64,000 nucleotides of DNA from Roseibium album (GCF_001404515.1 NZ_CXWE01000004.1:501341-565340), one strand, 5' to 3'; counted from the stretch's first letter, positions 46,331 through 55,875 are shown. The notes: a model not told the origin generated them from the sequence alone. A program made the numbers and translations.

Positions 46331-46789
46331 TCAGATCACCTTTTCGAAATAGACACGTTCGAAGCCGTCTTCGGTTACGCGGCCGGTCTCCTTGTATCCA
46401 AGGTGGGGATAGATCGACAGGTTTTCGGTCATTTTCTCATTCGTATAGAGTTTGATGGATCGAGCACCCAGTTTCCTGGCTGACGCCTCGCAAAACGCGA
46501 TCAACGCCTTTCCTATTCCTTGCCCTGATGCACTCGCCTTGACAGCGACATTTTCCAGCAGGACGTGCTGATCAGTTGGATAAAACACGATAAACCCGAG
46601 AACCTCGTTGTCCGGATTGACCGCGACATGCACGTGCTCCGCTGCAATCAGGGCTTCAAAATCTGCAACCATTGGGGCAGGTGCTTTGCCAATTGCGTCA
46701 ACATACTGCTCGTAAGCTCCCTCGGCGCATATACGTACGCTTTGGACATCACGCCCGACAGCGGGCCGAATTCTGAGTTTGTTATCCAA
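46331..46789 (-). CDS. GNAT-family N-acetyltransferase
   Basis: About 152 residues: LRIRPAVGRDVQSVRICAEGAYEQYV, NEVLGFIVFYPTDQHVLLENVAVKASASGQGIGKALIAFCE with the acetyl-CoA loop (QGIGKA), and IKLYTNEKMTENLSIYPHLGYKETGR. This is a typical small-molecule or protein N-acetyltransferase. I prefer the TTG at 46789, preceded by GAGG; in-frame ATGs lie at 46831 and 46846. Convergent with the NTF2-like gene, 85 bp apart. Confidence 0.88.
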   Translation of the reverse strand: MDNKLRIRPAVGRDVQSVRICAEGAYEQYVDAIGKAPAPMVADFEALIAAEHVHVAVNPDNEVLGFIVFYPTDQHVLLENVAVKASASGQGIGKALIAFCEASARKLGARSIKLYTNEKMTENLSIYPHLGYKETGRVTEDGFERVYFEKVI

Positions 46790-47038
46790 GGATACCTCGA
46801 ACTGATAAATCCGCGTGCATAGCCCTTGCATGCCGCGATTTCCCACTAGGCCAAAATCTGACCTTCGCTCCAGGGACCTCTATCAACGGCCAGGAGAAGG
46901 AAGGTATCTTTAGGTTGCTTCTTGTGAATGTCCACGTCAAAAACGTTATGCGCAAAAACCGACATTGAACAAAGCCAGTGCAAGACCTGCCGGGAACGCT
47001 ATCCGGCGGCCTCATTGCTCGCGACCAATGTCAGCCAT

Positions 47039-47950
47039 TCACAAACTGCCGCCCTGCCCGGCTCGCCCCTGTGCACTTCGGTCCACGTCTCCAAACTCCA
47101 GCGCCACCTTCTGCGCCACCCGCGCGGCGCGGGAGATCAGTTCGTTTCTCGGTTCGCCAATATAGGTTGCGGTGAAGTTGAGAGGCGTGGCCTGCCAGCC
47201 TGGGTCGAAGGTCGTTATCCGTTTTTCCTCCACCAGGCGATGGCCCAGAACGTGGGGCAGGATGCCGACGCCAATCCCCGAGGCGACCATCTCGAACCCG
47301 GTCGAAAGCGAATTCGTAGGGAAGATCTGGGCGGTGCTGCCATACCTGTCGCGAAGTTGCTGTGTCAGTTCGCGGTGCGGGCGGGAATTCCGGTTGTAGG
47401 TGATGACCGGTGTCGTGCTGAGGTCCGGATCGGCAAGATCGATCGGCCGGTACCATGAGAGTTCAAATGGCGGCAGGTCCAGATTGTCAACACTGTAATC
47501 AGATATCGGGCCCATCAGGATGGTCAGGTCGAGCGACCGATCCAGCAGCAACTCCCTCAGATTGACGGATATGTCGACTGAAACCTCGATCTTGAGCCTG
47601 GGGAAACTGCGATGAAGAGCGCGCAGAAAATCGGGAAGCCAGGTTTGCGCCACCGTCTCCGCGACACCGAGGCGCAACAGGCTGCTCACACTGTCCTCTG
47701 CCATGACGTCCCCCTTGATCCGTTCCATGATCTCCATGATCTGCTCGGCGTGATTTCTGAGCAGAACGCCTTTTCGGGTGAGGACGACGCCTGTCGATAC
47801 ACGGCTGAACAGTTCAGTTCCCAGATAGGTTTCCAGACTTGAAATCCGTGTCGAAACAGCCGGTTGGGAGACATTCATCTGCTCGGCAGCCTTGCGCACA
47901 CCTCCCATGCGCGCAACGGTCAGGAAGGTCTTGAGTTGCTCGAAGGTCAT
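47039..47950 (-). CDS. LysR-family transcriptional regulator
   Basis: 303 residues: N-terminal winged helix (FEQLKTFLTVARMGGVRKAAEQMNVSQPAVSTRISSLE) and the periplasmic-binding-like effector domain. The ATG at 47950 follows GGAG. The longer frame upstream is not coding. It is divergent from the DUF1445/TRAP/amidase operon, and a dyad fitting LysR half-sites lies between, so regulation of that operon is likely. Confidence 0.94.
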   Translation of the reverse strand: MTFEQLKTFLTVARMGGVRKAAEQMNVSQPAVSTRISSLETYLGTELFSRVSTGVVLTRKGVLLRNHAEQIMEIMERIKGDVMAEDSVSSLLRLGVAETVAQTWLPDFLRALHRSFPRLKIEVSVDISVNLRELLLDRSLDLTILMGPISDYSVDNLDLPPFELSWYRPIDLADPDLSTTPVITYNRNSRPHRELTQQLRDRYGSTAQIFPTNSLSTGFEMVASGIGVGILPHVLGHRLVEEKRITTFDPGWQATPLNFTATYIGEPRNELISRAARVAQKVALEFGDVDRSAQGRAGQGGSL

Positions 47951-47972
47951 ATTGGTCACTCCGGAAAAGCGA

Positions 47973-47995
47973 TCCAAAAATTTGATCACTTTGGA
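47973..47995. promoter_or_regulatory. Candidate LysR binding site
   Basis: Inverted repeat TCCAAA-N11-TTTGGA in the 113-bp gap between the divergent lysR and DUF1445 genes. LysR regulators bind T-N11-A dyads in such positions; the spacing and location fit, but the consensus is too weak for certainty. Confidence 0.5.
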
Positions 47996-48063
47996 CAAAA
48001 AATCACGATTTGACTTGATAATAGATCCACCGCAGCATTTTGCCACCAACTTTCGAGGTGGAA

Positions 48064-48891
48064 ATGACCAGCGGACTTGCCCAACTTCCAGATCTGTTTG
48101 ACATGGAGACCACTGCCCAGCGCAGGATGATCCGAGACGGGCTGTATTCGGGTCATACGGCCGGACTTGCAAAGGGCAATCTTCAATGCAATCTGGCAAT
48201 ATTGCCCGGTGAACTTGCTGATGACTTTCATGCCTATTGCCGACTGAACCCGAAGGCCTGTCCACTGGCTGGCGTTTCGCGCGCAGGCGAAGCTTCCATC
48301 GATCGACTTGGCAATGACGTCGACATTCGGACTGACGCAGCGCTTTACAACATTTACCGCTATGGTGTTCTGGAAAAGCAGGTCAATGACCTCAAGGCGC
48401 ACTGGCGCGACGATCTGGTCGCATTTGCGATCGGATGTTCCTTCACCTTCGAGGACGCCTTGCGCAAGGCGGGAATTGAAATGCGCCACATTGATCGCAA
48501 CGTCACAGTCCCGATGTTTCGCTCGTCAATCGAGACCGTGGCAAGCGGACCGTTCGAAGGCGGGATGGTGGTTTCGATGCGCCCGATCCCGGAAACAAGG
48601 ATCGCGGAGGTCTTTAAGATCTGCAGAAAGTATCCACTGGCCCATGGTGCGCCCGTTCACGTGGGCGATCCCGCAACGATCGGCATTTCCGATATCGATA
48701 AACCGGACTGGGGCGAAGCCGTCGATTTCAGTTCCGGTGAAGTCCCTGTCTTCTGGGCCTGCGGAGTAACGCCTCAAGCTGCGATCATGAGATCCAGACC
48801 ACCCCTTTCCATTACCCATGCACCTGGCGCCATGCTCATTGCCGATGTCGGCGAGCACACGGACCCGATTTACCCCTATAACGATAACTAA
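48064..48891 (+). CDS. DUF1445 family, D-glutamate cyclase-like
   Basis: 275 residues matching the DUF1445/YcsI family: GLYSGHTAGLAKGNLQCNLAILP, DIRTDAALYNIYRYGVLEKQVNDLKAHW, GCSFTFEDALRKAGI, VVSMRPIP, HGAPVHVGDPATIGISD and FWACGVTPQAAI, GAMLIADV. The human homologue converts D-glutamate to 5-oxo-D-proline, and bacterial members are called putative hydro-lyases. RBS GAGGTGGAA precedes ATG. It heads the operon with TRAP genes and an amidase, so it may act on a D-amino acid or a cyclic amide taken up by the TRAP system (inference). Confidence 0.92.
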   Translation: MTSGLAQLPDLFDMETTAQRRMIRDGLYSGHTAGLAKGNLQCNLAILPGELADDFHAYCRLNPKACPLAGVSRAGEASIDRLGNDVDIRTDAALYNIYRYGVLEKQVNDLKAHWRDDLVAFAIGCSFTFEDALRKAGIEMRHIDRNVTVPMFRSSIETVASGPFEGGMVVSMRPIPETRIAEVFKICRKYPLAHGAPVHVGDPATIGISDIDKPDWGEAVDFSSGEVPVFWACGVTPQAAIMRSRPPLSITHAPGAMLIADVGEHTDPIYPYNDN

Positions 48892-48924
48892 CTGAAAAAA
48901 TACGAAAAACAGAGGATGAACGCT

Positions 48925-49971
48925 ATGAACAGACTGGTATTGTTATCCGCGATCTCACTGATTGCGTTCTCGGCAGGAACGAGTGCAAAAGCCGAAGAAC
49001 TTGCTGTTGTCGGCAGCTGGAGCGGGTTGCCATTGCACAAGCAATACGAAGCCCCCTTCTGGAATGAAAAACTCCCGGAATTGTCAGGAGGAGATCTGAC
49101 GGCTGCATTGACCACCCATGACCAGATGGGTATCTCCGGCGGTGACGTCTTCCGTCTTCTGTCCCAGGGTGTCTTCGATGTCGGCATGACGGTTGCGGAT
49201 TATGCCGTATCGGACAGCGTCGCTCTTGAAGGTCTCGATGTACCGCTGATCGCGACCGACGCACCGACGGCTCAAAAAGCGGTCGAAGCGGCACGACCGA
49301 TGGTCGATGACATCTACCGTGATGTGTTCAATGCCAAGGTGCTCGGAATTGCGCCCTATCCGCCCCAGGTCGTTTTCTGCAATGCCGACATTGGCTCACT
49401 GGACGATCTGAAAGGCAAGAAGGTGCGCGCTTCGGGCCGTATGACGGCCAAGTTTCTGGAAGCGCTCGGCGCCGAAGGCGTCAATGTCGGCTTCGGCGAA
49501 GTGCCGGGTGCACTGCAGCGGGGCGTCGTGGATTGCGCCATCACCGGCGCCGGCTCGGGCTACAATGCCGGCTGGTGGGAAGTCTCCACACACTTGATGC
49601 CGCTGCCGCTTGGTGGTTGGGACCCGGTCGTTACCGCGATAAACCTTGATAAGTGGAACGTGTTGTCGGACGAGCAAAAGGCGACACTGGAAAGAGGCGT
49701 CAAGGAGGGCCTGGAGGCTCCGGCTTGGGAAACAGCCCAAAATGCTCTTGAAAATGACGTCGCCTGCCTGACCGGCAATGGTGAATGCCCCTATGGCGAT
49801 GCACGTGGACTGATCCTGGTCGAGGCAAGTGAAGCTGATCAGGAAAAGGCCAGGAACGTGCTGATCACCGAGGTTCTTCCCGATTGGGCTGAACGCGCCG
49901 GAGGCGACTGGGCCAAACGCTGGAGCGACAGTGTCGGCAAGGTCACCGGTGTGAAACTGGAAACCAACTAA
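48925..49971 (+). CDS. TRAP transporter substrate-binding protein (DctP type)
   Basis: 348 residues. Sec-type signal peptide MNRLVLLSAISLIAFSAGTSAKA. The mature domain VGSWSGLPLHKQYEAPFWNEKLPELSGG, LEGLDVPLIATDAPTAQKAVEAARPMVDDIY, KKVRASGRMTAKFLEALGAEGVNVGFGEVPGALQRGVVDCAITG follows the family, including the Arg that contacts the carboxylate. The ATG at 48925 has AGAGG at proper spacing; 48916 is the alternative. Second gene of its operon. Confidence 0.93.
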   Translation: MNRLVLLSAISLIAFSAGTSAKAEELAVVGSWSGLPLHKQYEAPFWNEKLPELSGGDLTAALTTHDQMGISGGDVFRLLSQGVFDVGMTVADYAVSDSVALEGLDVPLIATDAPTAQKAVEAARPMVDDIYRDVFNAKVLGIAPYPPQVVFCNADIGSLDDLKGKKVRASGRMTAKFLEALGAEGVNVGFGEVPGALQRGVVDCAITGAGSGYNAGWWEVSTHLMPLPLGGWDPVVTAINLDKWNVLSDEQKATLERGVKEGLEAPAWETAQNALENDVACLTGNGECPYGDARGLILVEASEADQEKARNVLITEVLPDWAERAGGDWAKRWSDSVGKVTGVKLETN

Positions 49972-49983
49972 GGCAGGATTTCA

Positions 49984-50517
49984 ATGACATCCCTGGCAAC
50001 CCTCCTCAGGCGGATAAACGACCGAGTCGCAATCGTGGTCGGATTGGTGCTGCTCGCATGTGTGGCGTTCACGCTTATCGAGATTGCAGCCCGCCGGCTG
50101 GGTGGTTCGCTCGGGGGTGTCGATGAGATTTCCGGCTATGTCATGGCCGTCACGACCAGCTGGGGCATAAGCTACGCGCTGACGGAACAGGCACATGTGC
50201 GCATCGACCTGCTCCGCCAGCGTCTGGTCCCTTTTGGCCGGGCGATCTTTGACATCCTGTCAATGCTCTGCCTCTCCGGAACGGCCATCGTTGTCGCCTG
50301 GAGAGGCTGGGGTGTCCTGGAAAAAACACTCTCGACGGGTGCAAGTGCAAACACACCACTGGAGACCCCTTTGTGGATCCCGCAGTCGCTCTGGTGGGCC
50401 GGCTGGGTCTGGTTCGCGCTGTCGGCAAGCATATTGCTGATATCCGCTCTCACGAATTTCCTCGCTTCCGATTACAAGTCCGTTGATGCAATCGCCGGTG
50501 CGCGGGGGGAAGCATGA
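49984..50517 (+). CDS. TRAP transporter small permease (DctQ)
   Basis: 177 residues, four membrane helices, with the motif GGVDEISGY after helix 1 and EQAHVRIDLL after helix 2, both typical of DctQ. 12 bp after the binding-protein gene; its stop overlaps the dctM start (ATGA). Confidence 0.92.
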   Translation: MTSLATLLRRINDRVAIVVGLVLLACVAFTLIEIAARRLGGSLGGVDEISGYVMAVTTSWGISYALTEQAHVRIDLLRQRLVPFGRAIFDILSMLCLSGTAIVVAWRGWGVLEKTLSTGASANTPLETPLWIPQSLWWAGWVWFALSASILLISALTNFLASDYKSVDAIAGARGEA

Positions 50518-51794
50518 TCGCGTTCACCTCCGTAGGCCTTCTCGGGCTTCTGGCACTGTCCATTCCGGTCGGCATCGTCCTGTTTCTCCTGGCCTTCGGG
50601 ATAGACGAGTTCTTCAGCCCGTTCCCGCTGATGCGCGGCCTCGGGCAAGTCGTCTGGTCCTCGTCAAATTCGGCCACGCTCATTGCCATCCCCTTGTTTG
50701 TTCTTCTGGGAGAAATCCTGGTTCGCAGCGGTGTTGCGCGGCGCACCTACGCGGCGCTGGAAAAGTGGGTGGCGTGGATGCCCGGCGGGCTGATCCACGC
50801 GAATATCGCGACATCAACGATGTTCTCGGCAACCTCCGGCTCATCGGTTGCAACAGCCGCGACGGTTGCAACGGTCGCCATGCCGCAGGCGCAGACACTG
50901 GGCTACAATCCGAAACTCTTTTCCGGCGCAATCGCGGCCGGCGGAACGCTCGGGATCATGATCCCACCCTCGATCAACCTGATCGTCTATGGGTTCCTGA
51001 CAGAGAGTTCCATCCCGCAGCTCTTTCTGGCCGGGCTGGTGCCGGGGCTGTTTCTGGCTGGTCTTTTCATGTTGATCACCGTCATCATGTGCATCTTCAG
51101 ACCTGCCCTGGGCGGACCGCGCCAATCCAGCTCCACAAGGGAAAAACTGGAAGGGCTGACCGATCTGTTGCCTATTTTCGGACTGTTTGGCGCGATCGTG
51201 GGGTCCATCTATGCAGGCTGGGCAACCCCGACCGAGGCGGCGACAGTCGGAGTTGCCATTGCCCTTCTGATTGCCGCCCACCAGAAAGCGCTGAACTGGG
51301 ACATGCTCCAGAACGCCTTGCGTGGCGCAGTCAAGACTTCATCCATGATCATGCTGGTCGTGATCGGCGCTTACGTGCTGAACTTTGCGCTTACGGCGGC
51401 CGGTGTCAGTCGCGCGCTACAGGATCTTCTCACCGGTCTCGGTCTGGGACCGCTCGAAACGCTTCTCGTGATCATTCTGATCTATATCGTGCTGGGTTTC
51501 TTCATCGAAACCCTTTCCCTGATGGTTGCGACCATTCCGATCGTCGTGCCGATCATCGTGCAACTCGGTTATGACAAGATCTGGTTTGGCATCCTGATGA
51601 TCATCCTGGTCGAAATGGCGCTGATCACTCCCCCTGTGGGCCTCAATCTCTACGTTGTCCAGGCCGCACGGAAGACCGGCAGTTTCAGCGATGTCATGCT
51701 GGGCTGCATTCCTTATGCGCTCGCCATGCTGGCCATGGTTGGTCTGCTCATCCTTGTTCCGCAACTGGCCCTGTTCCTGCCCTCAACCCTTTAA
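50514..51794 (+). CDS. TRAP transporter large permease (DctM)
   Basis: 426 residues with about twelve helices and the DctM blocks IPLFVLLGEILVRSGVARRTY, MFSATSGSSVATAATVATVAMPQ, GIMIPPSINLIVYGFLTESSIPQLFLAGLVPG and GWATPTEAATVGV. It is the sodium-coupled transport subunit for an acidic substrate. It is coupled to dctQ and followed 11 bp later by the DUF2848 gene. Confidence 0.95.
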   Translation: MIAFTSVGLLGLLALSIPVGIVLFLLAFGIDEFFSPFPLMRGLGQVVWSSSNSATLIAIPLFVLLGEILVRSGVARRTYAALEKWVAWMPGGLIHANIATSTMFSATSGSSVATAATVATVAMPQAQTLGYNPKLFSGAIAAGGTLGIMIPPSINLIVYGFLTESSIPQLFLAGLVPGLFLAGLFMLITVIMCIFRPALGGPRQSSSTREKLEGLTDLLPIFGLFGAIVGSIYAGWATPTEAATVGVAIALLIAAHQKALNWDMLQNALRGAVKTSSMIMLVVIGAYVLNFALTAAGVSRALQDLLTGLGLGPLETLLVIILIYIVLGFFIETLSLMVATIPIVVPIIVQLGYDKIWFGILMIILVEMALITPPVGLNLYVVQAARKTGSFSDVMLGCIPYALAMLAMVGLLILVPQLALFLPSTL

Positions 51795-51805
51795 GAGATC
51801 TGTCG

Positions 51806-52459
51806 ATGAAATTTCAGACTGTCACCGGAGTGCTCGACTGCACTCCCGACCGGCTCATCGTGGCCGGATGGACCGGACGAGACCGGGCTGCCGTTGATCA
51901 TCACATCGAGGAACTGGCGGCAATCGGAGTTCCTGCTCCGTCGACCGTTCCCCTTTATTACCAGTGCGCTCCTGCCCTGCTGACACAGGAACCTGAAATT
52001 CAGGTCCTTGGACATGAAACGTCAGGTGAAGCAGAACCCTTCCTGATGCGCATGGACGGCCGGCTCTGGATCGGTCTTGCCTCGGATCACACGGATCGTG
52101 CTCTCGAGACGCATTCGGTTGCCGCCTCCAAGCAGATTTGTGCCAAGCCGGTGGCTGACAGGCTCTGGTCCCTTGATGACATCGAGCCGCGTCTCGACAA
52201 ACTTGTACTGAAATCGTGGATATTGGAAAATGGCGACTGGACTGCCTACCAGGAAGGAACTTTGTCATCCATCCTGCCTTTGCGTCAGTTGATCACCGGG
52301 GCCGAACTTGTTGACGGTAGTGCCATGCTGTGCGGAACCCTTCCGGCGCTCGGCGGTGTGCGCCCAGCATCCGACTTCCGGATGTCGCTCATCGATCCGG
52401 AACGTGACCAGGCAATTGACTGGCGCTACCGAAGCTCTACTCTCCGGATCATCTCGTGA
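51806..52459 (+). CDS. DUF2848 family protein
   Basis: 217 residues fitting DUF2848: LIVAGWTGRDRAAVDHHIEELAAIGVPAPSTVPLYY, LWIGLASDHTDRALETHSVAASKQICAKPVADRLW and LVDGSAMLCGTLPALGG. These resemble fumarylacetoacetate hydrolase-like metal-dependent folds by region order only, so a hydrolase or lyase is a guess. The family often sits beside amidases and transporters. 11 bp after dctM, 39 bp before the amidase. Confidence 0.9.
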   Translation: MKFQTVTGVLDCTPDRLIVAGWTGRDRAAVDHHIEELAAIGVPAPSTVPLYYQCAPALLTQEPEIQVLGHETSGEAEPFLMRMDGRLWIGLASDHTDRALETHSVAASKQICAKPVADRLWSLDDIEPRLDKLVLKSWILENGDWTAYQEGTLSSILPLRQLITGAELVDGSAMLCGTLPALGGVRPASDFRMSLIDPERDQAIDWRYRSSTLRIIS

Positions 52460-52498
52460 ACCTCCCCGGCCTGCATTTCAAATCAAGGACACCACCAG

Positions 52499-53770
52499 AT
52501 GAGCGCATCCTTTGCCTGGGCACCCGAAACTGCCGGAAAAAGGCTTAAAACCGCACTTGAGCGTGCCGCCGGGGATGATGCGGCAAAATATGTTTTTCTG
52601 AAGCTTCTGCCGGACCGTGCAAGAAAGCAGGTCACCCAGGCAGGCAAAACGGATCACCCGCTGGCAGGAGCGCTCATCAGCGTGAAAGCGTTGTTCGATG
52701 TTGAAAACGAAACGACGACAAGCGCGACCAGGGTTCTGGTTGAAGATCCGCCGGCAACGTCGGACGCACCGGCCATCGCGCGTCTGGCTGCCGCGGGGGG
52801 TATCTTTGTCGGGCTCACCAACATGTCCGAATTCGCCTATTCGGGCATGGGGCTCAACCCGCATTACGGTACGCCCCGGAATCCGGCCTATCCCGGCTGC
52901 GCCCCTGGAGGATCGACAAGCGGCGGTGCCGTTTCCGTTGCCCTCGGCCTGTGCGACATCGCGATCGGCAGCGACACCGGCGGTTCGCTGCGGATACCTG
53001 CGGCATTTACGGGCATTACGGGCTTCAAGCCAACGCAGGGTTCGGTGTCCATGGAAGGTGGCAAACCACTGTCCGACAGCCTCGACAGTTTCGGGCCGAT
53101 GGCAAGAACCGTGGCAGAATGCGAACTGGCATGGCAGGTAATGTCGGGGACACCCGCTTCGCCTGCTCCCACCGCACCTCGAAGACTTGTCGTCCCGCTC
53201 AATTTCGGCCTATCGGAAGCAGATACAGAGGTGATTACAGGCTTCAATGCGATTGTACGGAACCTTCGGAGCGCCGGGCTGGAGATCGTGGAAAAGGAAC
53301 TTGCCTCGATTGCACAATACGAAAGTGTTCCACCCTGGCATATGACATCGGTGGAATCGCGCGCGCATTACGAACCCCACTTCCAGGCTTCACCTGATCA
53401 GTTTGACCGCCGCGTTCATGCCCGCATGGCACTCGCCGACAAGCTGTCTGCCATTGAGTACCGCAGGACCTTGAATCGGCGGGCCGAGTTCATCGCTTCA
53501 TTCCGCAAAGAGCTTGGCAACGACGTGCTTCTCATGCCGACAACGCCCAAGCTGCCTCCCAGGATCGAGGATCTCGCGGATGATGAGGAATTCAATCGCC
53601 TCAACCTTCTGGCACTTCGAAATCCCTCTCTCGCCAATGTCGCCGATGCCTGTTCCATTGCCCTGCCCTACCAGCACGACGGCAAGACGTTAAGTGCGAT
53701 GCTGGTCGCTGGCGGCGAGCGCGACGACGACCTGCTGGCTTGCGCGAAGGCAGTCGAGGCAGTCCTGTAA
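52499..53770 (+). CDS. Amidase (amidase-signature family)
   Basis: 423 residues with the Ser-cisSer-Lys triad: Lys63 (ISVKALFD), Ser139 in PGGSTSGGA and Ser163 in SDTGGSLRIPAA. Position and spacing agree with malonamidase/GatA-type enzymes. It has no GatB/C partners here, so it is a free amide hydrolase, not part of the tRNA amidotransferase. RBS AAGGA. Last gene of the LysR-linked operon; with the D-glutamate-cyclase-like and DUF2848 proteins it probably opens an amide or cyclic imide from the imported compound. Confidence 0.93.
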   Translation: MSASFAWAPETAGKRLKTALERAAGDDAAKYVFLKLLPDRARKQVTQAGKTDHPLAGALISVKALFDVENETTTSATRVLVEDPPATSDAPAIARLAAAGGIFVGLTNMSEFAYSGMGLNPHYGTPRNPAYPGCAPGGSTSGGAVSVALGLCDIAIGSDTGGSLRIPAAFTGITGFKPTQGSVSMEGGKPLSDSLDSFGPMARTVAECELAWQVMSGTPASPAPTAPRRLVVPLNFGLSEADTEVITGFNAIVRNLRSAGLEIVEKELASIAQYESVPPWHMTSVESRAHYEPHFQASPDQFDRRVHARMALADKLSAIEYRRTLNRRAEFIASFRKELGNDVLLMPTTPKLPPRIEDLADDEEFNRLNLLALRNPSLANVADACSIALPYQHDGKTLSAMLVAGGERDDDLLACAKAVEAVL

Positions 53771-53783
53771 GCCCCACCAAAAT

Positions 53784-53820
53784 CAGAAAAACGGCTCACG
53801 CATTTGGCAGCGCGTGAGCC
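53784..53820. terminator. Rho-independent terminator between amidase and M10 protease genes
   Basis: Stem GGCTCACGC / GCGTGAGCC (53793-53801 and 53812-53820). On the minus strand it is followed by GTTTTTC, giving a good terminator for the convergent protease gene; on the plus strand the U-tract is weak. Confidence 0.8.
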
Positions 53821-53835
53821 TTGATCCTCTGCGCC

Positions 53836-55875
53836 TCAGACAAATGCAAAATCATCTGCCTGCAGCACCGTACCGTCCGAGAATTCGAAATTGTCGACAT
53901 AGACACCAAGGTCGTTGATCTTCACCTGGCCAGCACCGCTCGCCCAGGACAGGAGCATGTTGCTGTCGCTGTCCGACGAAGCTTCAACGTCCGAGACCTG
54001 CAGGTCCTTGAAGAACAATGTGTCGATGCCATTGCTGATCAGTTCAACGATATTGATCCAGCCGCCATTCGACGAAACGACATAGCTGTCGTTGCCTGCG
54101 CCCCCCTCCAGGTTCTGCCAGCCACCGGAGGAAGAACCCGCATCCAGAGTGTCATTGCCTGCGGCGCCGATCAGCGTATCCGTACCATCGTTTCCTTTCA
54201 GGAAATCATTGCCGCCGCCGCCGTTCATCCAGTAGTCGACACTGGCATCGTTGCCGATCACCCGGTCACTTTTCTCCGCACCCTGGAACTCTTCAAACCC
54301 GTACCAGGACAGCCCCGAAGTGTTGAACTTCGATCCGGATTCGATGATCAGCTTGTCGATACCGGATCCGCCCACATCCTTTGGTGTGCCGCTCTCCCAG
54401 AACAGGTCGCCGCTGGCATAGTAGATCGTATCGTTCCCTCCCCCTCCCGATACACTGTCGTTGCCCCAACCGCCTCGGAGAAAGTCATTTCCGGCTCCGC
54501 CAATGAGTTCGTCGTCACCACCGCTGCCGATCAGCGTATCGTTGCCGCCGCCACCGTCGAGAACGTAGTCGACCGTGCCGTCATTGCCGACGACCCGGTC
54601 GTTTCGCCCCGCACCGATGAATTTTTCAAAACCGTACCAGGAAAGACCGCTGGTATTGAAAACGGACCCGCTTTCCATCACCAGTGTGTCCGTTCCGCTC
54701 CCACCGACATCCTTGGGGGCACCGTTCACCCAGAATGTGTCTCCATTGGTGTAGTAGATGGTGTCGTTGCCGGCGCCGCCCGACATGTTGTCATTGCCGT
54801 AGCCACCACGCAGGATGTCGTTGCCACCGCCACCGATCAGGTCATCATTCCCACTGTTACCCAATAGCGTGTTGTCGGCATCGTTGCCGATCAGTTCATC
54901 ATTGCCACCACCGCCATATGCATTTTCAATGATCGTGCCACGAGCGACAATGAGATTGCCGGTTAGCCCGCCGACATTCGAAATGGCTTCCTGGTTGAGG
55001 TCTATGCGCTGATTGGCTCCAACGTGGGAAAAATCGAACAGATCCGTTCCACCATTGTCGTAGATTGTCATCGCAGCTGTTTGATTTGAATCGAAAAACG
55101 TCTCCAGGTAGCCGCCCGCATTTGAATTGTTACCATATATGGTCGCACCGGTTCGAATGCTGGCAGGTGTGCCGTACAGGTCCTGTATCGCGACGATATC
55201 CGCGACCATCGGAGTAATCACGTATGCGTAGCTGGCGTTGACATAAGTGTTTTCTGTCTGGCTGAAATAGGACATGACTGTCGCTTGCCAGGAGTCGTTA
55301 AGGTAGTGATTGTCGACGCCATATGTCGCCGACCCGTTGTAGTTTCCGCCATGCCTCAATCCAAGCGCATGACCGATCTCGTGAATATAGGTCTGGAAGG
55401 AATAGCTGTTTATACCGGTGCCGTACGAACTCAGCCATCCCTTCGACACATTGACATCGGCCGAAATCATGTCGCCGTTGCTCCACCAGGAATAATTGGC
55501 ATAAGCACCGGAACTCTCATCATCGAACGTGATCTGCGCACCGCTTGAGACGAACGAGAAATTGATCCCGGTAACATTCTCCCACGCTTCCAGCGCATTC
55601 GTGGCCAGGAACTTTCCATCATTTGTCAGGCCGGTAATGTCGACGGTGATCGTATCGCCCGGACCGGCATTGAAGGCAATCGGCGAGCCGTTGGAGGTTT
55701 CCTGTGTCAGTTGATCTGCGATCTGGTCGTTGCTGAAGACCGGCAGAGGTGCAGATAAAACCGCTGACCCGTCGGCGCCGGTACTTGCTGCGGTTCCACT
55801 GCCATCAACGCAGCTGAACCCTGCGACATAGGGAATTTCTTCGGTACGGCCGGTGGCGAAACAGAGTTCACACAT
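53836..55875 (-). CDS. Serralysin-like M10 metalloprotease with RTX and novel repeat modules
   Basis: 679 residues, no Sec signal; a Cys pair at the extreme N-terminus (MCELCF). The zinc site HEIGHALGLRH is at 165-175 with Met-turn VMSYF (~200-204), as in serralysins. RTX nonapeptides (GGxGNDxL type) occur at ~320-372, 440-480 and 555-580. A ~76-residue module (GDxFWxxGxPKDVGG, FNTSGLSWYGFE, DRVxGND) occurs at 371-446 and 481-556. The C-terminal 592-679 module (GGWINIVELISNG, LLSWASGAGQVKIND, DDFAFV) is shared with the CAP protein and is a likely type I secretion signal. RBS GAGGC upstream of ATG. Extracellular calcium-dependent proteolysis is inferred. Confidence 0.93.
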   Translation of the reverse strand: MCELCFATGRTEEIPYVAGFSCVDGSGTAASTGADGSAVLSAPLPVFSNDQIADQLTQETSNGSPIAFNAGPGDTITVDITGLTNDGKFLATNALEAWENVTGINFSFVSSGAQITFDDESSGAYANYSWWSNGDMISADVNVSKGWLSSYGTGINSYSFQTYIHEIGHALGLRHGGNYNGSATYGVDNHYLNDSWQATVMSYFSQTENTYVNASYAYVITPMVADIVAIQDLYGTPASIRTGATIYGNNSNAGGYLETFFDSNQTAAMTIYDNGGTDLFDFSHVGANQRIDLNQEAISNVGGLTGNLIVARGTIIENAYGGGGNDELIGNDADNTLLGNSGNDDLIGGGGNDILRGGYGNDNMSGGAGNDTIYYTNGDTFWVNGAPKDVGGSGTDTLVMESGSVFNTSGLSWYGFEKFIGAGRNDRVVGNDGTVDYVLDGGGGNDTLIGSGGDDELIGGAGNDFLRGGWGNDSVSGGGGNDTIYYASGDLFWESGTPKDVGGSGIDKLIIESGSKFNTSGLSWYGFEEFQGAEKSDRVIGNDASVDYWMNGGGGNDFLKGNDGTDTLIGAAGNDTLDAGSSSGGWQNLEGGAGNDSYVVSSNGGWINIVELISNGIDTLFFKDLQVSDVEASSDSDSNMLLSWASGAGQVKINDLGVYVDNFEFSDGTVLQADDFAFV

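Noticed and set aside
53821-54867. Plus-strand open frame of 348 codons
   Set aside because: Antisense to the RTX region of the M10 protease; the repeat bias keeps both strands open.
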